Positions 8,032-15,654 of a stretch of 64,000 nt of DNA are shown here, piece by piece. Each line of letters starts with the position of its first letter. Within the stretch, counting starts at the first letter, position 1. This stretch comes from Pedobacter sp. ASV28 (GTDB lineage: Bacteria; Bacteroidota; Bacteroidia; Sphingobacteriales; Sphingobacteriaceae), in assembly GCF_016428855.1 (NCBI RefSeq), contig NZ_JAELTN010000004.1:62001-126000 (forward strand). Direction: 5' to 3'. The position numbers and the translations under genes were made by a program. The notes under the pieces were generated by a model, which had not been told where the DNA came from, made no database searches, and saw nothing but the letters and a program-made list of their open reading frames with translations.

Positions 8032-9093
8032 ATGGAAGGGCAGAACAACCTTAAAGAAAATCCCCATAGCAGGCTAAATATACTTACCGGAGAATGGGTA
8101 TTAGTTTCACCTCATAGAACCAAGCGCCCATGGCAAGGTAAGGTAGAGGATTTACCACAAGACAACCGACCAAGTTACGACCCAAAGTGCTACCTATGCC
8201 CTACCAACAGCAGAGCTGATGGCGATACCAATCCCGATTATAAGGAAAGCTTTGTTTTCAAGAACGATTTTTCAGCTTTACTAGAAGAAACAGCTGCTGG
8301 TCGCTACAACGAAAATAATTTGCTGGTCGCTAAGAATGAGCGTGGGATCTGCAAAGTGATCAGCTTTAGTCCAAAACATCACCTTACGCTACCAGAATTA
8401 AGTGTAGCTGAAATTACTAAGGTGGTAGACTTATGGCAAAAAGAATATGCCAATTTGGCTAGCAATAACTGGATAAAATACATTCAGATTTTCGAAAATA
8501 AAGGCGAAATTATGGGCTGCAGCAACCCACACCCACACGGACAAATCTGGGCACAAAGCGATTTGCCCGTAGAAATCATCAAAGAAAGTGAACGTCAGAA
8601 AAAGCACTATGCCATTCACAAGCGCAGTCTTTTAAAAGATTACCTAGAAATGGAACTAGAAAAAAGAGAGCGTATTGTCTACGAAAACGATGCCTTTGTG
8701 GTATTGGTTCCTTTTTGGGCGGTATGGCCATACGAAACGATGATTATAAGCAAAAAGCATGTACAGCAAATTGGCGCTTTTAACGAAAATAAAAAAACGT
8801 TGCTCGCCGAAGCCATCAAAGTGTTAACCACCAAGTATGATAACCTGTTCGAAACCTCTTTTCCTTACTCGGCCGGAATGCACCAAGCTCCGGTAAACAA
8901 TGGAGATCATCCAGAATGGCATTGGCACATGCATTTTTATCCCCCATTGCTACGCTCGGCCACCGTTAAGAAATTTATGGTGGGTTACGAAATGTTGGCC
9001 AATCCACAGCGCGACATTACCCCCGAATACGCAGCGACCCGTTTAAAAGAATTACCTGCCGAACATTATAAAAGCAAATCACACAAATACTAG
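8032..9093 (+). CDS. galT: UDP-glucose--hexose-1-phosphate uridylyltransferase
   Basis: Leloir-pathway enzyme that transfers UMP from UDP-glucose to galactose-1-phosphate, giving UDP-galactose and glucose-1-phosphate in the cytoplasm. The protein has 353 residues, normal for class I GalT. It belongs to the HIT superfamily: CSNPHPHGQIW at 163-173 holds the HPH triad, with H169 at the position of the nucleophilic histidine. CYLC (C53, C56) matches the zinc-binding pair, and the C-terminal half repeats the HIT fold (HQAPVNNGDHPEWHWHMHFYPP). galK starts 1 bp after its stop, so the two form an operon. It is divergent from the NUDIX regulator and its promoter overlaps the palindrome at 7955-7987, so sugar-dependent control is likely. 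Confidence 0.97.
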   Translation: MEGQNNLKENPHSRLNILTGEWVLVSPHRTKRPWQGKVEDLPQDNRPSYDPKCYLCPTNSRADGDTNPDYKESFVFKNDFSALLEETAAGRYNENNLLVAKNERGICKVISFSPKHHLTLPELSVAEITKVVDLWQKEYANLASNNWIKYIQIFENKGEIMGCSNPHPHGQIWAQSDLPVEIIKESERQKKHYAIHKRSLLKDYLEMELEKRERIVYENDAFVVLVPFWAVWPYETMIISKKHVQQIGAFNENKKTLLAEAIKVLTTKYDNLFETSFPYSAGMHQAPVNNGDHPEWHWHMHFYPPLLRSATVKKFMVGYEMLANPQRDITPEYAATRLKELPAEHYKSKSHKY

Positions 9094-9094
9094 C

Positions 9095-10273
9095 ATGGAA
9101 TCGTTACAACTTAAAAAAGCTTTCAAAGAAATTTATGATGCCGAGCCTATTTTGGTAAAGTCGCCAGGACGTATCAATATTATAGGCGAACATACCGATT
9201 ACAATGGTGGTTTGGTGATGCCCGCAGCAATTAACAAGGCGGTTTATGTAGCCATTTCTAAAAGAGACGACAGTGAAATACATTTATTTTCCGAAAGCTA
9301 TCAGGAAAAGTATACAGGCAACATCAACAACGTAAAAATAGCAGATAAGGCTTGGGCAAATTATATCCTCGGTGTAGTTGATGGCTTTTTGAAACGTGAT
9401 TTCCCACTTTCCGGCTTCAATCTTTATATGTATGGAAATGTGCCTTTGGGTGCTGGATTGTCGTCTTCTGCTGCTGTAGAATGTGCTACAGCCTATGCCT
9501 TAGCGCAGCTTAATCAGTTTGCGGTTTCCAAAATGGACCTGGCACTTATTGCGCAAAAAGCCGAGCATGAATTTGCAGGTGTCAATTGTGGTATCATGGA
9601 CCAATTTGCCTCTGTATTTGGCCAGCGAGACTATGCGATGATGTTAGATTGCAGGTCATTAGCACATGAATATATTCCCTTAAAATTGGACGGTTACAAA
9701 TTAGTTCTTTTTAATACCAATGTAAAGCACTCACTTAGTGAATCGGCTTATAATGAAAGAAGAGCACAATGTGAACAGGGAGTAGCATGGATTAAAGTGC
9801 ATTACCCTTCGGTACAATATTTAAGAGATGTAACCGAAGAAATGTTATTGGAGTATGTTAAACCTAAAAACAACGAAACCTATACCAAATGTAGTTACGT
9901 AGTGGCCGAAATAGCACGCGTAAAAAGAGCGGCTATAGCTTTGAAGGATGGAGATTTGGACGAACTGGGCAAACTCATGTTCGAAACCCACGAAGGTTTA
10001 AGCAAAGCTTACCAAGTAAGTTGCAAGGAGTTAGATTTTTTGGTAGAACAAGTTAAAGATTTAGCTGATGTTTTAGGGGCCAGAATGATGGGTGGCGGAT
10101 TTGGAGGATGCACGATCAACATTATAAAAGAAGAAGAAATTGATCAGCTTATTCAAAAAATAAGCAAGGCTTATCTTCACGAATTTGATTTAGTGCTGAG
10201 CGCCTATATAGTGGAAACCGGAAATGGTTCTAAAATTATAGAAACAGCTACAATAGCAGAACATACCCCTTAA
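9095..10273 (+). CDS. galK: Galactokinase
   Basis: Phosphorylates galactose at C1 with ATP, the first committed step of the Leloir pathway. The 392-residue length is standard. All three GHMP-kinase motifs are visible: the galactose-recognition signature SPGRINIIGEHTDYNGG (about 23-39), the ATP-binding GNVPLGAGLSSSAAVE (114-129), and MMGGGFGGC near the C-terminus. D169 in NCGIMDQF matches the catalytic aspartate. It follows galT with one intervening base. An intrinsic terminator lies just downstream (10289-10320), so the operon seems to consist of these two genes; neither galE, galM nor a sugar permease is present in the window. Confidence 0.97.
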   Translation: MESLQLKKAFKEIYDAEPILVKSPGRINIIGEHTDYNGGLVMPAAINKAVYVAISKRDDSEIHLFSESYQEKYTGNINNVKIADKAWANYILGVVDGFLKRDFPLSGFNLYMYGNVPLGAGLSSSAAVECATAYALAQLNQFAVSKMDLALIAQKAEHEFAGVNCGIMDQFASVFGQRDYAMMLDCRSLAHEYIPLKLDGYKLVLFNTNVKHSLSESAYNERRAQCEQGVAWIKVHYPSVQYLRDVTEEMLLEYVKPKNNETYTKCSYVVAEIARVKRAAIALKDGDLDELGKLMFETHEGLSKAYQVSCKELDFLVEQVKDLADVLGARMMGGGFGGCTINIIKEEEIDQLIQKISKAYLHEFDLVLSAYIVETGNGSKIIETATIAEHTP

Positions 10274-10288
10274 AATCATTTAAAAAAC

Positions 10289-10320
10289 AAATAGCTAGCC
10301 ATTAACATGCTAGCTATTTT
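10289..10320 (+). terminator. Rho-independent terminator of galT-galK
   Basis: A perfect 11-bp stem, AAATAGCTAGC (10289-10299) and GCTAGCTATTT (10309-10319), closes a 9-base loop and ends in a short T run, 15 bp after the galK stop. Its right half belongs to a sequence repeated next to tRNA-Leu at 13944-13968. Confidence 0.75.
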
Positions 10321-10331
10321 AAAAGTGTACC
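10307..10331. repeat. Left copy of 25-bp direct repeat bounding an islet
   Basis: These 25 bases (core GCTAGCTATTTTAAAAG) are identical to 13944-13968. Similarity extends weakly on both sides: an upstream AAAACAAA-TAGCTA block and a downstream AAGCAG (10335-10340 against 13972-13977). The right copy touches the 3' end of tRNA-Leu(GAG), the usual attachment site of integrating elements. Confidence 0.6.
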
Positions 10332-10498
10332 GTTAAGCAGGAGTACTTTAAACACTTAAATCGCTTTTATTATCTCTAGAACCTAAAACTGAGGTATAAA
10401 ATGAATATTGTTCTACATACACATCGTGCAAAATTTGGAATCAATAGATGTTGTCACATGAAGATTTTTTGCGTGTCTATTATTATGGATTTATTTAA

Positions 10499-11317
10499 AT
10501 GAGCATGTTGGAATCACATTTTTACATACCAAAAAACGATAGATTAAAACAGTATATAGAGGGTTACTATTTTTTGAGTGATCATGGAACTGAGGCTGAT
10601 CAGGAATATATGACTTTTCCCAACAATTACTGCATTGTTAGTGTTAACCTTAATGCTAAAGTACAGCTAGGTAGGAATGCCATTTATATTGAGCCCTGCC
10701 CTACTCAGCACATCTATGCAAGTTTTGTCTATCGTTATGTAAACCCAATAACGGTGCATTACGTCAAGCCCTGCAAAGAGATCACCATTTATTTTAGACC
10801 ATTGGGCATTAATTATTTCGTAGATAACCTAGAAACGATGTTTTCTCAAAAAAAAATGACAGAATTTATTCCGCAATTTTCAGATTTTAAAGCGGAGATG
10901 AATAAAATTTTTCATATCGATAAAAGAACCTTACAAATAGATGCGCTAGAAAATTATTGGCTATCAAAACTGATAGTGAAAGACCTAGCATTTATGAAAA
11001 GTATTTTATTAGACATTGAATCCAACATGAAAATCGAAGACATTGCAAAAAAACATCATATTTCTAGAAAACACTTAAACAATATAGTTCAGAAAAACTT
11101 AGGCAAATCACCAGTTGAGTACAGAAAAATATTTAGATTCAGAAACGCGATTAGCAATAAAAAAGATCTAAAAAATCTAACTGAACTGTCATATGAAAAT
11201 TCTTTTTTCGATCAGTCTCACCTTATTAAAGATTTTAAATCCCTTACTGAAATCAATCCTAATCTTTTCTTTAAAAATGTGAACACAGCAAATAAAAATG
11301 TTTGGCTTTTTACATAG
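10499..11317 (+). CDS. AraC-family transcriptional regulator
   Basis: DNA-binding regulator of 272 residues. The N-terminal 150 residues form a beta-rich cupin-like sensor (FPNNYCIVSVNLN, YIEPCPTQHIYASFVYRY) of the kind found in small Bacteroidota AraC proteins. The C-terminal third has two helix-turn-helix motifs: IEDIAKKHHISRKHLNNIVQKNLGKSP and LTELSYENSFFDQSHLIKDFKSLTEINP; the second matches the AraC signature with its F-DQSH-I--FK pattern. It stands 116 bp before a beta-lactamase-fold gene on the same strand and may control it. Both lie inside the islet bounded by the 25-bp repeat and are richer in AAA/ATA codons than galTK. Start could also be the ATG at 10505. Ligand unknown. Confidence 0.85.
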   Translation: MSMLESHFYIPKNDRLKQYIEGYYFLSDHGTEADQEYMTFPNNYCIVSVNLNAKVQLGRNAIYIEPCPTQHIYASFVYRYVNPITVHYVKPCKEITIYFRPLGINYFVDNLETMFSQKKMTEFIPQFSDFKAEMNKIFHIDKRTLQIDALENYWLSKLIVKDLAFMKSILLDIESNMKIEDIAKKHHISRKHLNNIVQKNLGKSPVEYRKIFRFRNAISNKKDLKNLTELSYENSFFDQSHLIKDFKSLTEINPNLFFKNVNTANKNVWLFT

Positions 11318-11433
11318 TTGGTAACAATTTTACAATTTCGATGTTTTTTTTCTCGGTTACTTTGCTGCAGACTTATTATTTAATCGTAATACTGTAATAA
11401 ACTAACAACATTTTAATATTAAAGCCAACCACT

Positions 11434-12996
11434 ATGAAAAAAATAATTTTTACAATAGTTATCGCCTTTGCTATTCTTTTTACTGGCCTACAAAGTTTTT
11501 CACAGCTATCTTCTCTTAAGATCGATTCGCTTATGCAAGAAGCAATAACCAAATTAAAAGTAGCTGGAGCTGCAGTAGCAGTTGTAAAAGACGGGAGGGT
11601 GATACATCTAAAAGGCTATGGATTTAGTTCGATTGATACAAAACAACCAACAACAGAATTTACGAACTTTCAGATAGCTTCCAATAGCAAGGCATTTACA
11701 ACAGCTGCCCTATCCATATTGGTTGATGAGGGGAAAATAAAATGGGACGACAAGGTAAAGGATTACATCCCAGAATTTAAAATGTACAATGCTTATGTAA
11801 CTGATAATTTTAATATTGTAGATTTATTAACTCACAGAAGTGGCCTTGCACTTGGCGCTGGTGATCTAACATTTATTCCAGATGGAACAGATTTCACAGT
11901 AAAAGATATCACCACCATTTTTCAGAATTTTAAACCAGTTTCGGCATTTAGAACAAAATATAATTATGACAATCTACTCTATATTATTGCAGGTGAAGTT
12001 ATTAAAAGAGTAAGTAAAATGAGCTTTGAAGATTTTATTCAAAAACGCATCTTCCAACCCTTAAACATGAATAATTCGTTTATTGGAGATTCTCTAATCA
12101 ATGAAATAAAAAATCTTGCAACACCACACTCTACAGCAACAGGCACTTTAAAAACAATTAATCGTTTCAATATTGGAATGATTGGTCCGGCAGGGGGGAT
12201 ATACTCAAATGTACATGATATGTCCAAGTGGATGATCATGCAGCTTAACAAAGGCAAATATGGAAATGACCTGAAATTTTCTTTGTTCTCTACAGCCAAC
12301 AGTGCTAAAATGTGGACGATACAAACAGTTTTACCAAACTATGTATCTGAGCGGTATAATACCCATTTTAACGGATATGGTTTAGGTTGGTTCCTGAACG
12401 ATGTAAAGGGGAATTTGGTAGCTATGCATACTGGAGGTTTGCCAGGTATGCTGTCACAAGTAACATTAGTTCCAGATTTGAATTTAGGTATTGTAGTGTT
12501 AACCAATACAGAAAGTGGTGGAGGAAGTCTTGCTTTTGCAGTTTCGAGAGCAATTACGGATAGCTATTTTGGCTTAGACGACGCCCATTGGATCGATAAC
12601 AGGGCAAGAAATCTTATGAAAAATGTAAGTAATGTTGATGAAGTAACAAAGAAGGTCTGGGAAAAAGTAGATTCCATGCAACATACCAAAATTAAAAACG
12701 AGGATTACATGGGTATGTATGAAGATAAATGGTTTGGAAAAATGGAGGTTTTTATGAAGGGCAAACAACTTTGGATTAAAAGTTTGCGTTCACCAAAATT
12801 AAATGGCCCAATGTATTTCTATAACGCAAATACCTTTGCCATTAAATGGGAATACCAGGATATGAATTGCGATGCATTTGCCACTTTTTCTGTTAAAGAA
12901 AAGGGTAAGGCGCAATCTTTCAACATGAAAGGCATTTCACCATCCATTGACTTTAGTTTCGATTTTGGTGATCTAAATTTAATTAGAGTAAAATGA
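11434..12996 (+). CDS. Exported serine hydrolase, class C beta-lactamase/PBP4* fold
   Basis: Protein of 520 residues with a signal peptide (1-23, ending QSFSQ) and a beta-lactamase-fold domain (about 28-375). The catalytic motifs are present: SxxK at S83-N-S-K86, YxN at Y178-D-N180, and HTG at 333-335 in place of KTG, usual for esterase and peptidase members. A C-terminal domain (about 400-520; MGMYEDKWFGKMEVFMKGKQLWI) resembles DUF3471-type lipocalin-like domains. Proteins of this type include D-aminopeptidases, esterases and PBP4*-like enzymes, so beta-lactam resistance should not be assumed. It follows an AraC-type regulator in the same islet. Family is secure; substrate is unknown. Confidence 0.88.
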   Translation: MKKIIFTIVIAFAILFTGLQSFSQLSSLKIDSLMQEAITKLKVAGAAVAVVKDGRVIHLKGYGFSSIDTKQPTTEFTNFQIASNSKAFTTAALSILVDEGKIKWDDKVKDYIPEFKMYNAYVTDNFNIVDLLTHRSGLALGAGDLTFIPDGTDFTVKDITTIFQNFKPVSAFRTKYNYDNLLYIIAGEVIKRVSKMSFEDFIQKRIFQPLNMNNSFIGDSLINEIKNLATPHSTATGTLKTINRFNIGMIGPAGGIYSNVHDMSKWMIMQLNKGKYGNDLKFSLFSTANSAKMWTIQTVLPNYVSERYNTHFNGYGLGWFLNDVKGNLVAMHTGGLPGMLSQVTLVPDLNLGIVVLTNTESGGGSLAFAVSRAITDSYFGLDDAHWIDNRARNLMKNVSNVDEVTKKVWEKVDSMQHTKIKNEDYMGMYEDKWFGKMEVFMKGKQLWIKSLRSPKLNGPMYFYNANTFAIKWEYQDMNCDAFATFSVKEKGKAQSFNMKGISPSIDFSFDFGDLNLIRVK

Positions 12997-13115
12997 TTTC
13001 CTATGATACTTCCAAGATGATATAAGAATAGTTGTTGCACCAAAAGCCCGACAGTTACACTTCATTTCTCATGGTTTCTCTTGCTAATATGAAAATTGCA
13101 AGCCCACTTTACTAA

Positions 13116-13587
<472 letters not shown>

Positions 13588-13943
13588 CCGCTATGGATTC
13601 CAGTAAAAGTAGCCAATCTATTTCGTTCCAAACCCAACATTTACGAAAAGTTCATCAAATCGACAACTCAAATCATGGCCGAAATTGTAAAAACTTGAGA
13701 CAAAACTGAAAAAAGTTCTAAGCTGGCCTGCTCATGTTAGCAGAGATCAATTTATTTTTAATGAACAACAGGCCAAACCTTAATGAATTGGTAGCCAATA
13801 ATGCAAAAAACAATAAAAATATCTAAAATCTACGATTTTGAAGTGTTTGAAAACTGAAAAATCAGTTTTTTTTTTTAAAAAAAAGTACGGCAAAAATACT
13901 TTGAACAGAAAGATTTTTAAAACAAAAATAGCTAACAATCAAT
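13588..13943. other. Non-coding stretch between hemB fragment and tRNA-Leu
   Basis: No gene was recognised in this AT-rich region. It contains a hairpin with perfect 8-bp arms, AAAACTGA (13850-13857) and TCAGTTTT (13862-13869), followed by a T run to about 13876, which resembles an intrinsic terminator on the plus strand with no obvious gene in front of it. Confidence 0.45.
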
Positions 13944-13957
13944 ATGCTAGCTATTTT
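13925..13957 (-). terminator. Terminator downstream of tRNA-Leu(GAG)
   Basis: Arms AAAATAGCTA (13925-13934) and TAGCTATTTT (13948-13957) enclose a 13-base loop, 8 bp past the 3' end of the tRNA. The flanking A and T runs let it work in either direction. It is similar to the galK terminator, as part of the repeated segment. Confidence 0.6.
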
Positions 13958-13968
13958 AAAAGTGTACC
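13944..13968. repeat. Right copy of 25-bp direct repeat at the tRNA-Leu 3' end
   Basis: Identical to 10307-10331. The last four bases overlap the 3' end of tRNA-Leu(GAG). See the left copy for the extent of the similarity. Confidence 0.6.
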
Positions 13969-14048
13969 CGGAAGCAGATTCGAACTGCCACGCCGTTGCC
14001 AGCGCCACCCCCTCAAGATGGTGCGTCTACCAATTTCGCCACCCGGGT
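13965..14048 (-). tRNA. tRNA-Leu (anticodon GAG)
   Basis: An 84-nt type II tRNA. The acceptor stem pairs ACCCGGG (5') with TCCGGGT (3'), followed by discriminator A. The D arm contains AATTGGTAGACGC, the anticodon stem CCATC/GGTGG closes the loop TTGAGGG with anticodon GAG, a long variable arm follows, and the T arm contains GGCAGTTCGAATCTGC. CCA is not encoded (CAC follows). It reads CUC and CUU codons. Confidence 0.95.
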
Positions 14049-14058
14049 ATTTATGCTG

Positions 14059-14088
14059 CAAAGATATCAATCTAACTCAAATGTCAAA
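14059..14088 (-). promoter_or_regulatory. Promoter of tRNA-Leu(GAG)
   Basis: On the minus strand, TTTG (14085-14088) and a perfect -7 box TATCTTTG (14059-14066) are 18 bp apart, placing the start a few bases before the tRNA. The -33 box lies inside the end of the MBL gene. The same TATCTTTGCAG stands before the second tRNA-Leu gene (38034-38041). Confidence 0.65.
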
Positions 14089-14891
14089 CCATCAAAAGCT
14101 AATTTAATATTTGGCGGTAATTCTTTTTCAACTTCAGCATGTAGGCCCAAGTTATGGCTGATGTGTGTGAAATAAGTAGTTTCCGCTCCTATTTTTTCGG
14201 CCATTTCAATGGCCTCGTCAAAAGTCAGGTGAGAAATATGGTTCTCCTTCTGCAAGGCATTTAACACCAATACCTTTGTTCCCTTCATCTTTTCCAACGA
14301 TTCATCACTAATCGTCTTGGCATCGGTAATGTAGGTAAAATCGCCTATTCTATAACCCAATATAGGAAGTTTGTAATGCATCACCTCTATAGGAACAATC
14401 TTCGTATTACCTATATTAAAGCTTTCGGTATTTATGATATGTAAATTAATTTGGGGCAAGCCATGATATTTAACTTCCGAAAATATATACTGAAATTCCC
14501 GTTTTAAAGCTTCTTCTACCCTTTCTGTAGCATAAATATCTATACGTTTCTTTAAGATGTAATTAAAGGGTCTGATGTCGTCAAGGCCTGCAATATGATC
14601 TTTATGCTCGTGGGTATACAAAATGGCGTCGAGGTCTTTTACCCCCGCCCTTAACATCTGATAGCGAAAATCGGGGCCACTATCGATCACAATGGTTTTG
14701 TCTGCTGTCTCGACCAGTACCGAAACCCTTAGGCGTTTATCTCTTTTATCGGTAGATTGACAAACTACACAGCTACAACCAATTACTGGAATGCCCTGTG
14801 ATGTACCCGTACCTAAAAAAGTTATCCTCAAAACTGTTCTAATTAATGGATGTATTGATCTCTCCTGTAAAGCCAACAACCGATAAGGCAA
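14067..14891 (-). CDS. MBL-fold metallo-hydrolase (PhnP-like)
   Basis: Metallo-beta-lactamase-fold phosphodiesterase-like protein. It begins with RITFLGTGTSQGIPVIGC (about 22-39) and contains a cysteine pair, CSCVVC (39-44), as in PhnP-type proteins, then the metal motif HEHKDH at 94-99 (HxHxDH), a further Asp in YITDAKT, and a C-terminal FTHISHNLGLH. PhnP-type enzymes cleave cyclic ribose phosphates; in Bacteroidota the relatives are mostly uncharacterised. The first ATG is at 14891, but family members normally start at the RITFLGTG segment. The TTG at 14831 would give exactly that N-terminus, and it would leave more room after the lolA terminator (14917-14947), so I consider TTG the likelier start. 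Family sure, substrate unknown. Confidence 0.88.
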   Translation of the reverse strand: MPYRLLALQERSIHPLIRTVLRITFLGTGTSQGIPVIGCSCVVCQSTDKRDKRLRVSVLVETADKTIVIDSGPDFRYQMLRAGVKDLDAILYTHEHKDHIAGLDDIRPFNYILKKRIDIYATERVEEALKREFQYIFSEVKYHGLPQINLHIINTESFNIGNTKIVPIEVMHYKLPILGYRIGDFTYITDAKTISDESLEKMKGTKVLVLNALQKENHISHLTFDEAIEMAEKIGAETTYFTHISHNLGLHAEVEKELPPNIKLAFDGLTFELD

Positions 14892-14916
14892 TAATACCTA
14901 AAAATTGATAAAATAA

Positions 14917-14947
14917 AAAAGGTTTAAGCCATTCGCCTAAACCTTTT
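14917..14947 (-). terminator. Terminator of the ftsK-lolA unit
   Basis: Perfect 10-bp arms AAAAGGTTTA (14917-14926) and TAAACCTTTT (14938-14947). Read on the minus strand, the hairpin is followed by a T-rich run (complement of 14911-14916), 22 bp after the lolA stop. Confidence 0.8.
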
Positions 14948-14969
14948 CAAGATATCTTTCTATTTTATA

Positions 14970-15620
14970 TTATCGTAAATCTACCACTTCTACTCCTGGG
15001 TATTTTTTCGTGTCGAAAGCAAAGGTAGCTTCTGGCACTTTTACATTTGGAGAGAATGTTTTTACATTGTAGGTATAGGTATTCCCATTCTTTTCGAAAA
15101 TCACGACATTGGCGATCTGTTTGGTCACTTTGTCAATACTCAAACGTACCTTAAATACCGATTTCTTGATATCGACAGGAGAAAGGTCGATCATTTCATA
15201 AGTCTTTGCACCCACTTTCTGTTCTCCAGTATAGATATATTTAAAACCTTTTTCATAGATGGTAAATATTTTGGCCGGGTTCAATGCTTCTCCGCTAGGG
15301 TCTACATTCGAAATCTGCACTTCTTTATCATTTTTTAAATAGGTCCATTGTACTTTTCCATCGCTAATGAGATCTTGGTTGGTCATGGCTACTTTATACT
15401 TATTGGCGTTTGCTTTTACATATAAGGTGCCTTGCTGTGTTTCCTTTACCTTAGCCTGTTTGTTATCGAGTGTAAAGCTAAATTCTGTTTTAACCACATC
15501 ATAAGAACGATACTTTTTACTTACTTCAGCTAAGATGGCCTTTGCCTTGGGGTCATTCTGTGCGCAAACTGCTGAGCTAAATACGGCTAGTGTCAAAAAC
15601 ATTAATGCGAATCTTTTCAT
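14970..15620 (-). CDS. lolA: LolA-like outer-membrane lipoprotein carrier protein
   Basis: Periplasmic chaperone that ferries lipoproteins from the inner to the outer membrane. It has 216 residues, with a signal peptide (1-20, ending SAVCAQ) and the LolA-type half-barrel: a start region AILAEVSKKYRSYDVVKTEFSFTL, strands such as KETQQGTLYVKANANKYKV, and a late block VKTFSPNVKVPEATFAFDTKKYPG. The gene follows ftsK by 34 bp and ends in a strong terminator, so the two probably share a transcript; the ftsK-lolA order is also seen in many other bacteria. No LolB or LolCDE gene is nearby. Bacteroidota LolA proteins are divergent; assignment rests on overall pattern and context. Confidence 0.85.
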   Translation of the reverse strand: MKRFALMFLTLAVFSSAVCAQNDPKAKAILAEVSKKYRSYDVVKTEFSFTLDNKQAKVKETQQGTLYVKANANKYKVAMTNQDLISDGKVQWTYLKNDKEVQISNVDPSGEALNPAKIFTIYEKGFKYIYTGEQKVGAKTYEMIDLSPVDIKKSVFKVRLSIDKVTKQIANVVIFEKNGNTYTYNVKTFSPNVKVPEATFAFDTKKYPGVEVVDLR

Positions 15621-15654
15621 CTTCTATCTCTTTTATCTAAATTTTTTCTGTTTT

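Noticed and set aside
11434-12996. Beta-lactam resistance gene
   Set aside because: SxxK and YxN are present, but HTG replaces KTG and a DUF3471-like domain follows, as in peptidase and esterase relatives; resistance cannot be claimed.
13838-14107. 89-residue open frame on the plus strand
   Set aside because: It runs antisense through tRNA-Leu(GAG) and its terminator.
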